Assembly (NCBI RefSeq): GCF_009680455.1
Contig: NZ_WKRD01000012.1
Coordinates: 14,989-78,988, forward strand
From: Lachnospira eligens
Lineage (GTDB): Bacteria > Bacillota > Clostridia > Lachnospirales > Lachnospiraceae
Direction: 5' to 3'
Length of the DNA: 64,000 nucleotides
Program-made: the position numbers and the translations under genes
Notes under the pieces: model-generated
The model's database searches: none
What the model was told of the DNA's origin: nothing
Seen by the model: only the letters and a program-made list of their open reading frames with translations
Part shown: positions 1 through 8,427 of the stretch, piece by piece
Position numbering within the stretch: position 1 is the first letter of the stretch
Layout of the letters: the number at the start of each line of letters is the position of its first letter

Positions 1-914
1 CACACAGCCTTAAGGTTACAGGTGAGGATGAGAAGGAAGACCCACTTGATTTCGTTCTCTGGAAGCCTAAGAAAGAAGGAGAGCCATCTTGGCCATCACC
101 TTGGAGCGATGGAAGACCGGGTTGGCATATTGAATGCTCTGTTATGTCTAAGAAGTACCTTGCTGACGAAATCGATATCCATGCAGGTGGAGAGGATTTA
201 ATATTCCCTCACCATGAGAATGAGATTGCACAGTCAGAGGCAGCTAATGGAGTACCATTCTCTAAGTACTGGATGCACAATGCATTTCTTAATATTGATA
301 ACAAGAAGATGTCTAAGTCTTTAGGCAATTTCTTTACAGTAAGAGATATAAGCAGGGAATATGACCTTGAAGTGTTAAGATTCTTCATGTTAAGCGCACA
401 TTACCGCAATCCTGTTAATTTCAGCCATGACCTTATGGAATCAGCAAAGAACGGATTAGACAGAATCTTAACTGCAGTTGATAATTTAAGACATCTGTCA
501 GAGAATGCCAAAGATGTTCCAATGACAGAGGATGAGAAGAAGATAATAGCTTCTATAGATGACATTTATAAGAAATTCGAAGATTCAATGGATGATGATT
601 TCAATACAGCAGACGCAATATCAGCTATATTTGAACTTGTAAAGCTTGCTAACTCTAATTCAAGCTCAGACAATTCCAAGGAATACATCGATACTCTTAT
701 GAAGAAGATTACAACTCTCACAGATATTCTTGGACTTAAGACAGACAAGAAGGAAGAAATGCTTGATGAGGATATAGAGGCACTTATTGCCGAGAGACAG
801 CAGGCAAGAAAAGATAAGAATTTTGCAAGAGCTGATGAAATTCGAGATGAGTTATTAGCAAAGGGAATTGTTCTTAAGGATACAAGAGAGGGCGTAAGAT
901 GGAGCAGAGCCTAG
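1..914 (+). CDS. cysS: Cysteine--tRNA ligase, 5'-truncated by window edge
   Basis: C-terminal 303 codons of a class I aminoacyl-tRNA synthetase that charges tRNA-Cys in the cytoplasm. The open frame runs from base 3 without a start, so the N-terminal part with the HIGH motif lies before the window; bacterial CysRS is usually about 460 residues, so roughly a third is missing. Visible are the GWHIECSVM zinc-site segment, HAGGEDLIFPHHENEIAQ with further zinc ligands, and KMSKS at 306-320. The helical anticodon-binding tail follows. The stop overlaps the start of mrnC by 16 nt, the usual cysS-mrnC-rlmB arrangement of Firmicutes. The identification is secure; the missing start is purely a window effect. 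Confidence 0.97.
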   Translation, partial: HSLKVTGEDEKEDPLDFVLWKPKKEGEPSWPSPWSDGRPGWHIECSVMSKKYLADEIDIHAGGEDLIFPHHENEIAQSEAANGVPFSKYWMHNAFLNIDNKKMSKSLGNFFTVRDISREYDLEVLRFFMLSAHYRNPVNFSHDLMESAKNGLDRILTAVDNLRHLSENAKDVPMTEDEKKIIASIDDIYKKFEDSMDDDFNTADAISAIFELVKLANSNSSSDNSKEYIDTLMKKITTLTDILGLKTDKKEEMLDEDIEALIAERQQARKDKNFARADEIRDELLAKGIVLKDTREGVRWSRA

Positions 915-1342
915 ATAACGACCTTGTAAAATGCATATATGAAGGTCTGGATATGAAGCATACAGAGCCTTCGCAGTTATCACCTCTTGTTCTTGCATAT
1001 ATCGGGGACAGCATATATGACCTTGTCATTAAGACATGGGTTATAGAGCAGGGCAATATGCAGGTTAATAAGCTTAACAAGAAAACGAGCAGTATTGTTA
1101 AGGCAGAATCACAATCTGCCATGATAGGTGTAATAGAGCCAATGCTCAGTGAACATGAGGAAGCTGTGTATAAGAGAGGACGTAATGCAAAGTCATACAC
1201 ATCTGCCAAGAATGCAAGCATTGGAGATTACAGAAGAGCAACGGGTTTTGAGGCTCTTATGGGATATCTGTATCTTAGCGGGCAGTATGAGAGGATGATG
1301 GAACTGGTTAAAGCGGGACTGGAAAGCCTTGAGATAAAGTAG
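899..1342 (+). CDS. mrnC: Mini-ribonuclease 3
   Basis: 147-residue RNase III-like nuclease without a dsRNA-binding domain, the known 23S rRNA 3'-end maturation enzyme of Firmicutes. The RNase III signature LAYIGDSIYDL near residues 37-47 carries the catalytic acidic residue, and the FEALMGYLYLSG segment near the C terminus matches the second family motif. Length is typical. The ATG at 899 lies inside cysS, behind a GAGAGGGC ribosome site, so the two genes are probably translationally coupled. Position between cysS and rlmB supports a role in rRNA processing. Confidence 0.94.
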   Translation: MEQSLDNDLVKCIYEGLDMKHTEPSQLSPLVLAYIGDSIYDLVIKTWVIEQGNMQVNKLNKKTSSIVKAESQSAMIGVIEPMLSEHEEAVYKRGRNAKSYTSAKNASIGDYRRATGFEALMGYLYLSGQYERMMELVKAGLESLEIK

Positions 1343-1349
1343 AGCCGGT

Positions 1350-1392
1350 AAAGCAGAATCCATATCTGTAATGGATAACTGGATTCTGCTTT
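1350..1392 (+). terminator. Intergenic 13-bp hairpin between mrnC and rlmB
   Basis: Perfect 13-bp stem (1350-1362 with 1380-1392, AAAGCAGAATCCA arm) with a 17-nt loop. The 3' arm ends in TTT but no long T tract follows, and the rlmB ribosome site begins 9 nt later. It could be a weak or partial terminator, or an RNA-processing or stability hairpin in a cysS-mrnC-rlmB transcript. Confidence 0.6.
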
Positions 1393-1412
1393 GTTAATAT
1401 AAGGAGAAATAT

Positions 1413-2153
1413 ATGAGATATAATGAATTAACATTTCAGGGGAGAAATGCTGTATTAGAGGCATTCCGCTCTGGTAAAACTATTGATAAGCTTTTTATTC
1501 TTGACGGCTGTCAGGATGGACCAATAAAGAGTATTGTCAGAGAAGCAAAGAAAACAGATGCAATTATCAATTATGTTGATAAGGAAAGACTCGACAGACT
1601 TGCAGGAACAGGACATCATCAGGGAGTTGTTGCCATTGGCGCAGCTTATGAATATGCAGAGGTTGAGGATATACTTGCAGCAGCTAAGGAAAAGGGAGAA
1701 GATCCATTTATATTCATTCTTGATGAGATAGAGGATCCTCACAATCTTGGTGCTATTATAAGAACTGCCAACCTTGCAGGTGCACATGGAGTTATTATTC
1801 CTAAGAGAAGAGCTGTCGGACTTACAGCAACTGTAGCTAAGACATCAGCAGGCGCGATTAATTACACACCTGTAGCTAAGGTTACTAATATTTCACAGAC
1901 AATCGAGGAACTTAAGAAGCAGGGACTCTGGTTTGTATGCGCTGATATGGGCGGGGAGACAATGTATAATCTTAATCTCAAAGGACCTATCGGCCTTGTT
2001 ATAGGTAATGAGGGCAATGGAGTAAGCCGTCTTGTTAAGGACAAATGTGATTTCATCGCATCAATTCCTATGAAGGGTGATATTGATTCTTTAAATGCCT
2101 CAGTTGCAGCAGGTGTTCTTGCATACGAAATAGTCCGTCAGAGACTTAATTAG
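1413..2153 (+). CDS. rlmB: TrmH/SpoU-family 23S rRNA 2'-O-methyltransferase (RlmB)
   Basis: 246-residue SPOUT methyltransferase, predicted to methylate the 2'-OH of a 23S rRNA guanosine (G2251 in E. coli numbering). An N-terminal substrate-binding L30e-like domain (about 1-85, starting with GRNAVLEAF) is followed by the SPOUT domain: motif 1 EDPHNLGAIIRTA with the conserved Asn and Arg, motif 2 GLVIGNEGNGVS, motif 3 SLNASVAAGVLAYE, which form the knotted SAM site. AAGGAG lies 7 nt before the ATG. It follows mrnC, as in other Firmicutes. RlmB versus a paralogous TrmH-type enzyme cannot be settled from sequence alone, but RlmB is the best call by context. Confidence 0.9.
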   Translation: MRYNELTFQGRNAVLEAFRSGKTIDKLFILDGCQDGPIKSIVREAKKTDAIINYVDKERLDRLAGTGHHQGVVAIGAAYEYAEVEDILAAAKEKGEDPFIFILDEIEDPHNLGAIIRTANLAGAHGVIIPKRRAVGLTATVAKTSAGAINYTPVAKVTNISQTIEELKKQGLWFVCADMGGETMYNLNLKGPIGLVIGNEGNGVSRLVKDKCDFIASIPMKGDIDSLNASVAAGVLAYEIVRQRLN

Positions 2154-2164
2154 GGAGTTTTTTT

Positions 2165-2776
2165 ATGAAGCATATGGAAGAGTATCCTGATGAAGAGCTT
2201 ATTGATATGTACAGGGCAGGTAATGAGCAGGCAATTGAGTACATATTTGAGAGATATAAGTATATAGTGCGAAAGAAAGCAAAAGCCATGTTTCTTGCCG
2301 GAGGAGACAGTGATGATTTAATCCAGGAGGGAATGATAGGCCTTTATAAGGCTGTCCGTGACTATGATAAGCAAAAGGATGCTTCTTTCATGACATTTGC
2401 AGGAATGTGCATAAACAGGCAGATTCTTAATGCGGTTACAGCTTCTAACAGAAAGAAGAATACACCACTTAATACATATGTTTCTTTTGATGAGCCGGTC
2501 AATCCAGAAGATGATTCTCAGGTAAAGCTGGTGGATGTACTAAAGTCTGATAAGGAACAGAATCCGGAAAGACTTTTTATTGATCAGGAAAATGCTGAAA
2601 GTTTAGAAGATAAATTATACAGTGTGTTAAGTGATTTTGAAAAAAATGTGCTGGAATTATATATGTCTGGCAAAGATTATATAGCTATTGCGCAGATGCT
2701 TGATAAGCCGCCAAAATCTATAGATAATGCTATACAAAGGATAAGGAATAAAGTTGACAAAATAACCAACCTATAA
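2165..2776 (+). CDS. sigH: RNA polymerase sporulation sigma factor SigH
   Basis: 203-residue sigma-70 family factor, the early-sporulation and stationary-phase sigma-H. Region 2 is clear: AGNEQAIEYIFERYKYIVRK, then DDLIQEGMIGLYKAVRDYD (core-binding and -10 recognition) and ASFMTFAGMCINRQILNAV. Region 4 near the C terminus (DFEKNVLELYMSGKDYIAIA, then a helix-turn-helix KSIDNAIQRIRNKV) would read the -35 element. Location right after the cysS-mrnC-rlmB block is the classical Firmicute neighbourhood of sigH. A second in-frame ATG three codons downstream is possible; GGGAG lies upstream of the first. Sporulation genes cotJABC at 22.5 kb fit the presence of this regulator. Confidence 0.93.
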   Translation: MKHMEEYPDEELIDMYRAGNEQAIEYIFERYKYIVRKKAKAMFLAGGDSDDLIQEGMIGLYKAVRDYDKQKDASFMTFAGMCINRQILNAVTASNRKKNTPLNTYVSFDEPVNPEDDSQVKLVDVLKSDKEQNPERLFIDQENAESLEDKLYSVLSDFEKNVLELYMSGKDYIAIAQMLDKPPKSIDNAIQRIRNKVDKITNL

Positions 2777-2804
2777 TATTATGAATAGGTGTGTTAAGAC
2801 ACAT

Positions 2805-2876
2805 GCTATTGTAGCTCAGGGGTAGAGCACTTCATTGGTAATGAAGAGGTCACGGGTTCAATTCCCGTCAATAGCT
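2805..2876 (+). tRNA. tRNA-Thr (anticodon GGT)
   Basis: Cloverleaf folds by eye: acceptor GCTATTG pairs with CAATAGC, D arm GCTC/GAGC, anticodon stem CTTCA/TGAAG with loop TTGGTAA (anticodon GGT), T arm ACGGG/CCCGT with loop TTCAATT. Discriminator T at 2876; no CCA encoded. It lies 29 nt after sigH and 43 nt before purA. Confidence 0.97.
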
Positions 2877-2918
2877 TAATTTAATGTTTGTGTTTTTTAA
2901 AACAGATTGGAGGACGCT

Positions 2919-4214
2919 ATGGTAAAAGCTATTGTAGGTGCTAACTGGGGTGATGAAGGAAAGGGTAAGATTACTGATATGCTTGCCGAAGAATCAGACA
3001 TCATCGTAAGATTCCAGGGAGGAGCTAATGCGGGACATACTATTATTAATGATTATGGAAAGTTCGCGCTTCATCTTTTACCTTCTGGAGTTTTCTATAA
3101 CCATACAACAAGTGTCATTGGCAACGGCGTAGCTCTTAATATTCCATATCTTGTTAAGGAATTAAAGAGCCTTACAGACCGTAATGTACCAATGCCTAAG
3201 ATTCTTGTATCAGACAGGGCACAGATTCTTATGCCTTATCATGTTGCATTTGATACATATGAAGAAGCAAGACTTGCTGGTAAATCATTTGGTTCTACCA
3301 AGTCAGGTATTGCTCCATTCTATTCAGATAAGTATGCTAAGATTGGTTTCCAGGTTAATGAATTATTCGGAGACGAGCAGGAACTTAAGGAAAAGATTGC
3401 TAATGTATGTACATTAAAGAATGTTATGCTTGAGCATCTCTATCATCAGCCACTTCTTAATGAAGAAGAGATATTCAATACTCTTATGGAATATAAAGAG
3501 ATGGTTGAGCCATATGTATGTGATACATCAGCATTTTTACATCAGGCACTTAAAGACGGAAAGAAGATTTTACTTGAGGGTCAGTTAGGTTCTCTTAAGG
3601 ATACTGACCATGGTATATATCCAATGGTAACTTCATCATCAACATTAGCTCCTTATGGTGCTATTGGTGCTGGTATTCCGGCTGCATCAATTACAGATGT
3701 TGTTACAGTTGTTAAGGCATATTCTTCAGCAGTTGGTGCCGGAGCATTTGTAAGCGAAATCTTTGGTGATGAGGCAGATGAACTCAGACGCAGAGGTGGA
3801 GACGGTGGTGAATTCGGAGCTACTACAGGACGTCCTAGAAGAATGGGATGGTTCGATGCAGTTGCTACACGTTATGGCGTAAGAATGCAGGGAACAACAG
3901 AGGTTGCTCTTACAGTTCTTGATGTACTTGGATATCTTGATGAGATTCCAATGTGTGTTGGATATGAGATAGATGGAAAGATTACTAAGGATTTCCCAAC
4001 TACTCCACAGCTTGAGAAGGCTAAGCCGGTATTAAAGACTATGCCAGGCTGGAAGTCAGATATCAGAGGAATTACTAACTATGAAGAACTTCCTGTTGAG
4101 TGCCGTAACTATATTGAGGCTATTGAGCAGGAAATTGAAGCCCCTATCACAATGGTATCTAATGGCCCTGGAAGACATGAGATTATCCACAGAAAGAGTA
4201 AATTTTCTAAATAA
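2919..4214 (+). CDS. purA: Adenylosuccinate synthetase
   Basis: 431-residue GTP-dependent ligase joining IMP and aspartate to give adenylosuccinate, the first committed step from IMP to AMP. The N-terminal GANWGDEGKGKITD is the family P-loop, GGANAGHTI carries the IMP/Mg site, GSTKSGIAPFYSDK and QLGSLKDTDHGIYPMVTSS follow, and the GTP-binding TMVSNGPGR lies near the end. Start chosen at 2919 (MVKAIVGANW) because GGAGG sits 6 nt upstream; an in-frame TTG at 2907 overlaps that site. A strong terminator follows the stop. The rest of de novo purine synthesis lies far away at 59-62 kb. Confidence 0.97.
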   Translation: MVKAIVGANWGDEGKGKITDMLAEESDIIVRFQGGANAGHTIINDYGKFALHLLPSGVFYNHTTSVIGNGVALNIPYLVKELKSLTDRNVPMPKILVSDRAQILMPYHVAFDTYEEARLAGKSFGSTKSGIAPFYSDKYAKIGFQVNELFGDEQELKEKIANVCTLKNVMLEHLYHQPLLNEEEIFNTLMEYKEMVEPYVCDTSAFLHQALKDGKKILLEGQLGSLKDTDHGIYPMVTSSSTLAPYGAIGAGIPAASITDVVTVVKAYSSAVGAGAFVSEIFGDEADELRRRGGDGGEFGATTGRPRRMGWFDAVATRYGVRMQGTTEVALTVLDVLGYLDEIPMCVGYEIDGKITKDFPTTPQLEKAKPVLKTMPGWKSDIRGITNYEELPVECRNYIEAIEQEIEAPITMVSNGPGRHEIIHRKSKFSK

Positions 4215-4229
4215 TAATATTTAACATTA

Positions 4230-4268
4230 CCGTATCTGCAGTACAACAGTTTTGCAGATACGGTCTTT
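4230..4268 (+). terminator. Rho-independent terminator of purA
   Basis: Perfect 11-bp GC-containing stem CCGTATCTGCA (4230-4240) with 4253-4263, 12-nt loop, followed by TCTTTTT. Confidence 0.9.
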
Positions 4269-4287
4269 TTATAGGTAATTGAAGGTA

Positions 4288-4350
4288 AATCCCTCTCCTC
4301 ACCTGAGGGGAATGTGCTTACAATAAGCACATGGATTTTGCTTCGCAAAA
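4288..4350 (+). other. deoC leader with consecutive hairpins
   Basis: Between the purA terminator and deoC lie three small inverted repeats: one around 4294-4310 (CCTCACCTGAGG core), ATGTGCTTA/TAAGCACAT at 4312-4332, and TTTTGC/GCAAAA at 4336-4350, immediately before the AAGGAGGG ribosome site. No T tract follows any of them. They may be a structured 5' leader affecting translation or RNA stability; no known riboswitch is recognised. Confidence 0.4.
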
Positions 4351-4363
4351 CAAGGAGGGAAAT

Positions 4364-5011
4364 ATGAAGTTTAATAAATATTTTGACCACACTGACTTAA
4401 AGCCGGAAGCGACTAAGGATGATATACGTACATTATGTGAAGAAGCAAAAAAGTATAATTTTGCATCAGTATGCGTTAATGGAATATATACAGCATTTGC
4501 AAAAGAATGTCTTTCCGGAAGTGATGTTAAGACATGTGTTGTTGTTGGATTTCCGCTGGGAGCTATGAGTACAGACGTAAAGGCTTATGAGACTAAGAAA
4601 GCCGTAGAAGATGGTGCGGATGAGATTGATATGGTTATTCCTGTAGGACTTCTTAAAGCAGGTGAATATGATGCTGTGTATGAGGATATTAAGGCAGTAA
4701 GGGATGCATGTGCAGGAAAAGCTTTAAAGGTTATATTCGAGAACTGTCTTCTGACTGATGAGGAGAAGATTAAGGCGTGCGAACTGTCTGTTAAGGCAGG
4801 AGCTGATTATGTCAAGACTTCAACAGGATTCTCTACAGGAGGTGCAACAATAAGTGATGTTGCACTTATGAAAGCCCATGTGGAAGGAAAGTGTAAGGTT
4901 AAAGCGGCAGGCGGAATAAGAGATTACAACACAGCAGCTGCCATGATAGATGCCGGAGCTGACAGGCTTGGAACAAGCGCTACAATTAAGATTATGGAAG
5001 GAAGGCAGTAA
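4364..5011 (+). CDS. deoC: Deoxyribose-phosphate aldolase
   Basis: 215-residue class I aldolase cleaving 2-deoxyribose 5-phosphate to glyceraldehyde 3-phosphate and acetaldehyde in deoxynucleoside salvage. A TIM barrel with [10 protein letters not shown] at the start, VCVNGIY, the [10 protein letters not shown] strand, [10 protein letters not shown], and the Schiff-base lysine in [11 protein letters not shown]; a second conserved lysine lies in [10 protein letters not shown]. Start taken at 4364 because AAGGAGGG sits just upstream; the longer frame from 4331 would begin inside a hairpin. No deoxynucleoside phosphorylase or phosphopentomutase gene is beside it here. Confidence 0.95.
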   Translation: MKFNKYFDHTDLKPEATKDDIRTLCEEAKKYNFASVCVNGIYTAFAKECLSGSDVKTCVVVGFPLGAMSTDVKAYETKKAVEDGADEIDMVIPVGLLKAGEYDAVYEDIKAVRDACAGKALKVIFENCLLTDEEKIKACELSVKAGADYVKTSTGFSTGGATISDVALMKAHVEGKCKVKAAGGIRDYNTAAAMIDAGADRLGTSATIKIMEGRQ

Positions 5012-5013
5012 AA

Positions 5014-5220
5014 TTACTGCTTATTCCTTCCTGAAAGAATCTTGTATACAAGTGTCATTGCATATATTACAACAGGAAATACAATGTCTGTGAAGAGCAG
5101 ACCTGTAAATACTTTATGACATGCCTCATTGTCTATGAATGCAAGTATTAAAGTGGCGATTATCATTATGCCCCAGAGTATGACTGCAGTTAATGCAGCA
5201 AATCGTTTTAATCGTTTCAT
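5014..5220 (-). CDS. Small two-TM membrane protein, unknown
   Basis: 68-residue protein with a basic start (MKRLKRF) and two hydrophobic segments at about 6-26 and 38-58, ending in a basic tail (SGRNKQ). Start chosen at 5220 because GGAGG stands 8 nt before that ATG on the minus strand; the longer frame to 5259 lacks a site. It is convergent with deoC, the stops being 2 nt apart. No family recognised; the coding call rests on the ribosome site and the membrane-protein-like composition. Confidence 0.6.
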   Translation of the reverse strand: MKRLKRFAALTAVILWGIMIIATLILAFIDNEACHKVFTGLLFTDIVFPVVIYAMTLVYKILSGRNKQ

Positions 5221-5295
5221 GAATAAGACCTCCAATGTCAGATACTTAATAATATACATTACATTGGCATGCCGCTCAAGTTATTTATAAAAATG

Positions 5296-5323
5296 TTGCG
5301 TAACAGATAAAAAATGTTATAAT
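5296..5323 (+). promoter_or_regulatory. Sigma-A-type promoter for the FliD-like gene
   Basis: TTGCGT (5296-5301), 16-nt spacer, TATAAT (5318-5323), about 55 nt upstream of the ribosome site of the gene at 5389. The spacing is acceptable and the -10 is perfect. No flagellar sigma-D site with correct spacing was found. Confidence 0.6.
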
Positions 5324-5388
5324 TAAATGAGGCATGGAGGCCGATGTAACTATTAGGAAACAGAATCAATAGACAAGGAGGTATGCAT

Positions 5389-6153
5389 ATGTCAATTAAT
5401 GCTTATAATGCCAGTACAATATCAGCATTGTTCGCAGGACTCAATAATTCGTCTAGTGGAACATCATTGTCATATGGCATTGATTTTACAACTTATAATT
5501 CAATAAAGAATGGCTCTTATAGCAAACTGATGAGGAAGTATTACAGCAATAAGGCTTCTGAATCAACGGATGGTGCGACTGCCAATAAGAATACCGGTAA
5601 GGTACAGAGTATTGATATACAGAAGAATAATGCGACGGTAAACAGAGACAACGCAGCATCACTTGTGGATTCAGCATCAGAACTTAAGAAGTACTCTCTG
5701 TGGTCTAAAGTTGATAAGACAGATAAAGATGGCAATACAGCTAAAGAATATGATACTGATAAGATTGCAAAGGCAGTATCTTCATTTGTTAAGAATTATA
5801 ATTCTTTAGTATCATCTACAGCAGATTCTTCAAGCAGATATGTGCTTAACAGTGCATCTAATATGGTGAATTATACAAGGGTTAATGCTGATCTTCTTAA
5901 GAAGATTGGTATATCTGTCGGCTCAGATAATAAGCTGACGGTAGACGAGGATAAGTTAAAGGCTTCAGATATGGCTGTGGTTAAGTCGGTATTCAAGGAT
6001 TCCGGCTCATTTGGACAGACAATATCTGCCAAGGCTTCAACTATATATGGTAATGCAGTATCACAGTTATCAGAATTATCTACTAAGAATTCTTATACAT
6101 CTAATGGACTGTATTCATACTCATCTGGTTATACATACAACCAGTACACATAA
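5389..6153 (+). CDS. FliD-like (flagellar hook-associated protein 2-like) protein
   Basis: 254-residue protein rich in Ser, Asn, Thr and Lys, with no signal peptide and no TM segment. The second half resembles the C-terminal region of flagellar cap protein FliD: a segment reading ISVGSDNKLTVDEDKLKASD followed by a VKSVFKDSG-type end, and helical stretches with NYNSLVSSTADSSS. Full FliD is usually much longer and lies in flagellar operons; this gene stands alone. The ATG at 5389 fits the AAGGAGGT site better than the ATG at 5383. It may be a stand-alone secreted or flagellum-associated protein; the FliD link is by motif resemblance only. Confidence 0.5.
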   Translation: MSINAYNASTISALFAGLNNSSSGTSLSYGIDFTTYNSIKNGSYSKLMRKYYSNKASESTDGATANKNTGKVQSIDIQKNNATVNRDNAASLVDSASELKKYSLWSKVDKTDKDGNTAKEYDTDKIAKAVSSFVKNYNSLVSSTADSSSRYVLNSASNMVNYTRVNADLLKKIGISVGSDNKLTVDEDKLKASDMAVVKSVFKDSGSFGQTISAKASTIYGNAVSQLSELSTKNSYTSNGLYSYSSGYTYNQYT

Positions 6154-6181
6154 TTAATATTTTGAAAGGTAACAATCAGAC

Positions 6182-6688
6182 ATGGCATTATTAGAAACAT
6201 GGAGAAAACTCGCATACGAGACAGAGATGGATCAGAAGAACGCTTCAGAATTCTGGGGTTCATATTTTAATCAGGAGAAGGCTATTTATGAGCAGATTCT
6301 CGCAGATTCTGATACAGTAGTTAAAGGAACTGTTAAGGAATTAGCAGAGAAGTTTGGAGTAGAAGTACTTCTTATGACAGGATTCCTTGATGGTATCAAT
6401 GACAGCTTAAAGACTCCTAATCCAATTGAAACTATGGATGAGAATACAGAAGTTAGTCTCGATTATGACAAGGAAAAACTTTATTACAACATGGTAGGCT
6501 GCAAGGCTGACTGGCTTTATGAATTGCCACAGTGGGATAACCTTCTTGATGAGCAGACAAGAAAAGACCTTTACAAGAAGCAGAAGCTTTCTGGAACTGT
6601 TGTTAAGGGCAAGAAAATCGGAAGAAATGATCCGTGCCCATGCGGAAGTGGAAAGAAATATAAGCAGTGCTGTGGAAAGAATGCATAG
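6182..6688 (+). CDS. SEC-C metal-binding domain protein
   Basis: 168-residue cytoplasmic protein. The N-terminal 140 residues are helical and not assigned to a family with a known function. The C terminus is a textbook SEC-C zinc motif, [19 protein letters not shown], as found at the end of SecA, with the CxCxnCC/H ligand set. The motif binds Zn and in SecA contacts SecB or ribosomes; its role in stand-alone proteins is unknown. A GAAAGG site precedes the ATG and a strong terminator follows, so it may be monocistronic. Confidence 0.85.
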   Translation: MALLETWRKLAYETEMDQKNASEFWGSYFNQEKAIYEQILADSDTVVKGTVKELAEKFGVEVLLMTGFLDGINDSLKTPNPIETMDENTEVSLDYDKEKLYYNMVGCKADWLYELPQWDNLLDEQTRKDLYKKQKLSGTVVKGKKIGRNDPCPCGSGKKYKQCCGKNA

Positions 6689-6702
6689 CTTTTAAACACT
6701 AA

Positions 6703-6730
6703 GACCTGCCAGATAATGGCAGGTCATTTT
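6703..6730 (+). terminator. Rho-independent terminator
   Basis: GACCTGCCA (6703-6711) pairs perfectly with TGGCAGGTC (6717-6725), 5-nt loop, followed by ATTTT. Confidence 0.88.
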
Positions 6731-6765
6731 AATGTTAAGTACAGGAATGATAAGAGGTAATTATA

Positions 6766-7512
6766 ATGGATGCATATACAGGCTTTGCATATGTTTATGA
6801 TGAGTATATGGATAATATTCCATATGAGGAATGGGGGCAGTACATGATTGCTCTCCTTAAGGAAAATGGTGTGTCAGGTGATTCATCAGTGCTTGAATTG
6901 GGCTGTGGAACAGGAACTGTTACAAGAATGCTTGCTAAGGAAGGCTATGACTGTGTTGGACTTGATATGTCTGAGGATATGCTGTCTATAGCTTCTGAGA
7001 AAACATTTGAAGAGGGTTCGCAGGTTATATATACATGTCAGGATATGAGGGATTTTGAAGTGCCTTATGAAGTAGACGGTATGATAAGTATAGGGGATTC
7101 CATGAATTATATTACATCTGTTCCTGACCTTGAAAGTGTATTTGCATGTGTTAGTGAGAACCTTAAAAAAGGCGGTGTATTTATATTTGATTTAAAGACA
7201 ATACATTTCTTCAGGGATATACTTGCTGAGAATACATATGCTGAGAACAGGGAAGATTCTGCATTTATATGGGACAACTATTATGATGAGAAAGAACGCA
7301 ATAATGAATATGAGCTTGCTGTGTTTGTTAAGAATGAGGATGGTACATTTGACAGATTTGAAGAACAGCACTATCAGCATGGCTTTACTATAGATGAGGT
7401 TACAGGTGCAGTTAATAAGGCTGGACTTACCGTGAAAAATGTGTATAATGCATTTACTAAGGATATGCCTGACGATAAGTCGGAAAGATTATATTTTGTG
7501 ATTGAGAAATAA
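6766..7512 (+). CDS. Class I SAM-dependent methyltransferase
   Basis: 248-residue Rossmann-fold methyltransferase. Motif I VLELGCGTGTVTRML near residue 43 binds SAM, followed by GLDMSEDMLSIA (motif II acidic residue), and MISIGDSMNYI and GGVFIFDLKT for later strands. It starts with FAYVYDEYMDNIPYEEW, typical of the YqeM/UbiE-like small-molecule or tRNA-modifying methyltransferases of Firmicutes, but the substrate cannot be told. hslO begins 13 nt after the stop, suggesting cotranscription. Confidence 0.85.
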   Translation: MDAYTGFAYVYDEYMDNIPYEEWGQYMIALLKENGVSGDSSVLELGCGTGTVTRMLAKEGYDCVGLDMSEDMLSIASEKTFEEGSQVIYTCQDMRDFEVPYEVDGMISIGDSMNYITSVPDLESVFACVSENLKKGGVFIFDLKTIHFFRDILAENTYAENREDSAFIWDNYYDEKERNNEYELAVFVKNEDGTFDRFEEQHYQHGFTIDEVTGAVNKAGLTVKNVYNAFTKDMPDDKSERLYFVIEK

Positions 7513-7525
7513 TAAGGAGATAATT

Positions 7526-8404
7526 ATGGGTGATTATATTGTTAGAGCCACAGCAGCAGGTGGCCAGGTAAGAGCATTTGCCACTACAACGAAAGGGCTT
7601 GTTGAAGAAGCAAAAGAAAGACATAACATGAGTCCTATCGCAACTGTTGCACTTGGAAGACTTCTTACAGGTGGTGCGATGATGGGCGCAATGATGAAGA
7701 ATGATGCGGATATTCTTACTGTACAGATTAAGGGCAATGGTCCAATCGGAAGTATGACAGTTACAGCTAATCCTAAGGGGGAGGTTAAGGGATTTGTTGG
7801 CAATCCACAGGTTATGCTTCCACTTAAGGATGGAAAGCTTGATATTGCGGATGCGGTAGGAATTGGTGTATTAAGTGTAATTAAGGATATTGGACTTAAA
7901 GAGCCATATGTTGGTGATACTATTCTTATCACAAGTGAGATTGCAGATGACCTTACTTATTATTTTGCTAACAGTGAGCAGGTTCCATCTTCTGTAGGAC
8001 TTGGCGTTCTTATGAATAAGGATAATACTGTTGAGCAGGCTGGAGGATTTATTATCCAGCTTATGCCGGGAGCAACGGATGAATTTATAGATAAGCTTGA
8101 GGCTAGAATTAAGGAGATTAAGTCTGTTACAGCCATGCTGGAGGAAGGAATGACTCCTGAACAGATTCTGGAACATATTCTTGGGGATATGGAGCTTGAT
8201 ATTCTTGACACTATTCCAACAAAGTTTTACTGTAACTGTTCTAAGGACAGAGTGAGCAAAGCTGTTATCAGTGTAGGAAAAGAAGAAATACAGAAGATGA
8301 TTGATGATGGTGAGCCAATTGAGGTTAATTGTCACTTCTGTAATTCACATTATACATTTACAGTTGATGAGCTTAAGGAAATGTATGACTGCTGTACAAG
8401 ATAA
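7526..8404 (+). CDS. hslO: Redox-regulated chaperone Hsp33
   Basis: 292-residue holdase chaperone activated by oxidation. The N-terminal domain begins GDYIVRATAAGGQVRAFA, followed by PIATVALGRLLTGGAMMGAM. The C-terminal redox switch has the four zinc cysteines as CNC near residue 236 and CHFC about 30 residues later, which form two disulphides under oxidative stress. Start at 7526 chosen for the AAGGAG site 7 nt upstream; the longer frame overlaps the methyltransferase. An oxidant-responsive chaperone fits an anaerobe. Confidence 0.95.
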   Translation: MGDYIVRATAAGGQVRAFATTTKGLVEEAKERHNMSPIATVALGRLLTGGAMMGAMMKNDADILTVQIKGNGPIGSMTVTANPKGEVKGFVGNPQVMLPLKDGKLDIADAVGIGVLSVIKDIGLKEPYVGDTILITSEIADDLTYYFANSEQVPSSVGLGVLMNKDNTVEQAGGFIIQLMPGATDEFIDKLEARIKEIKSVTAMLEEGMTPEQILEHILGDMELDILDTIPTKFYCNCSKDRVSKAVISVGKEEIQKMIDDGEPIEVNCHFCNSHYTFTVDELKEMYDCCTR

Positions 8405-8427
8405 ATCTCAGGCGTATGGAGGTACAC

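Noticed and set aside
874..1221. Minus-strand frame opposite mrnC
   Set aside because: Shadow of a well-identified gene; no ribosome site, no family resemblance.
5324..5345. Flagellar sigma-D promoter (TAAA-GCCGAT) before the FliD-like gene
   Set aside because: TAAA and GCCGAT occur but only 12 nt apart, not about 15, while a good sigma-A promoter lies just upstream.
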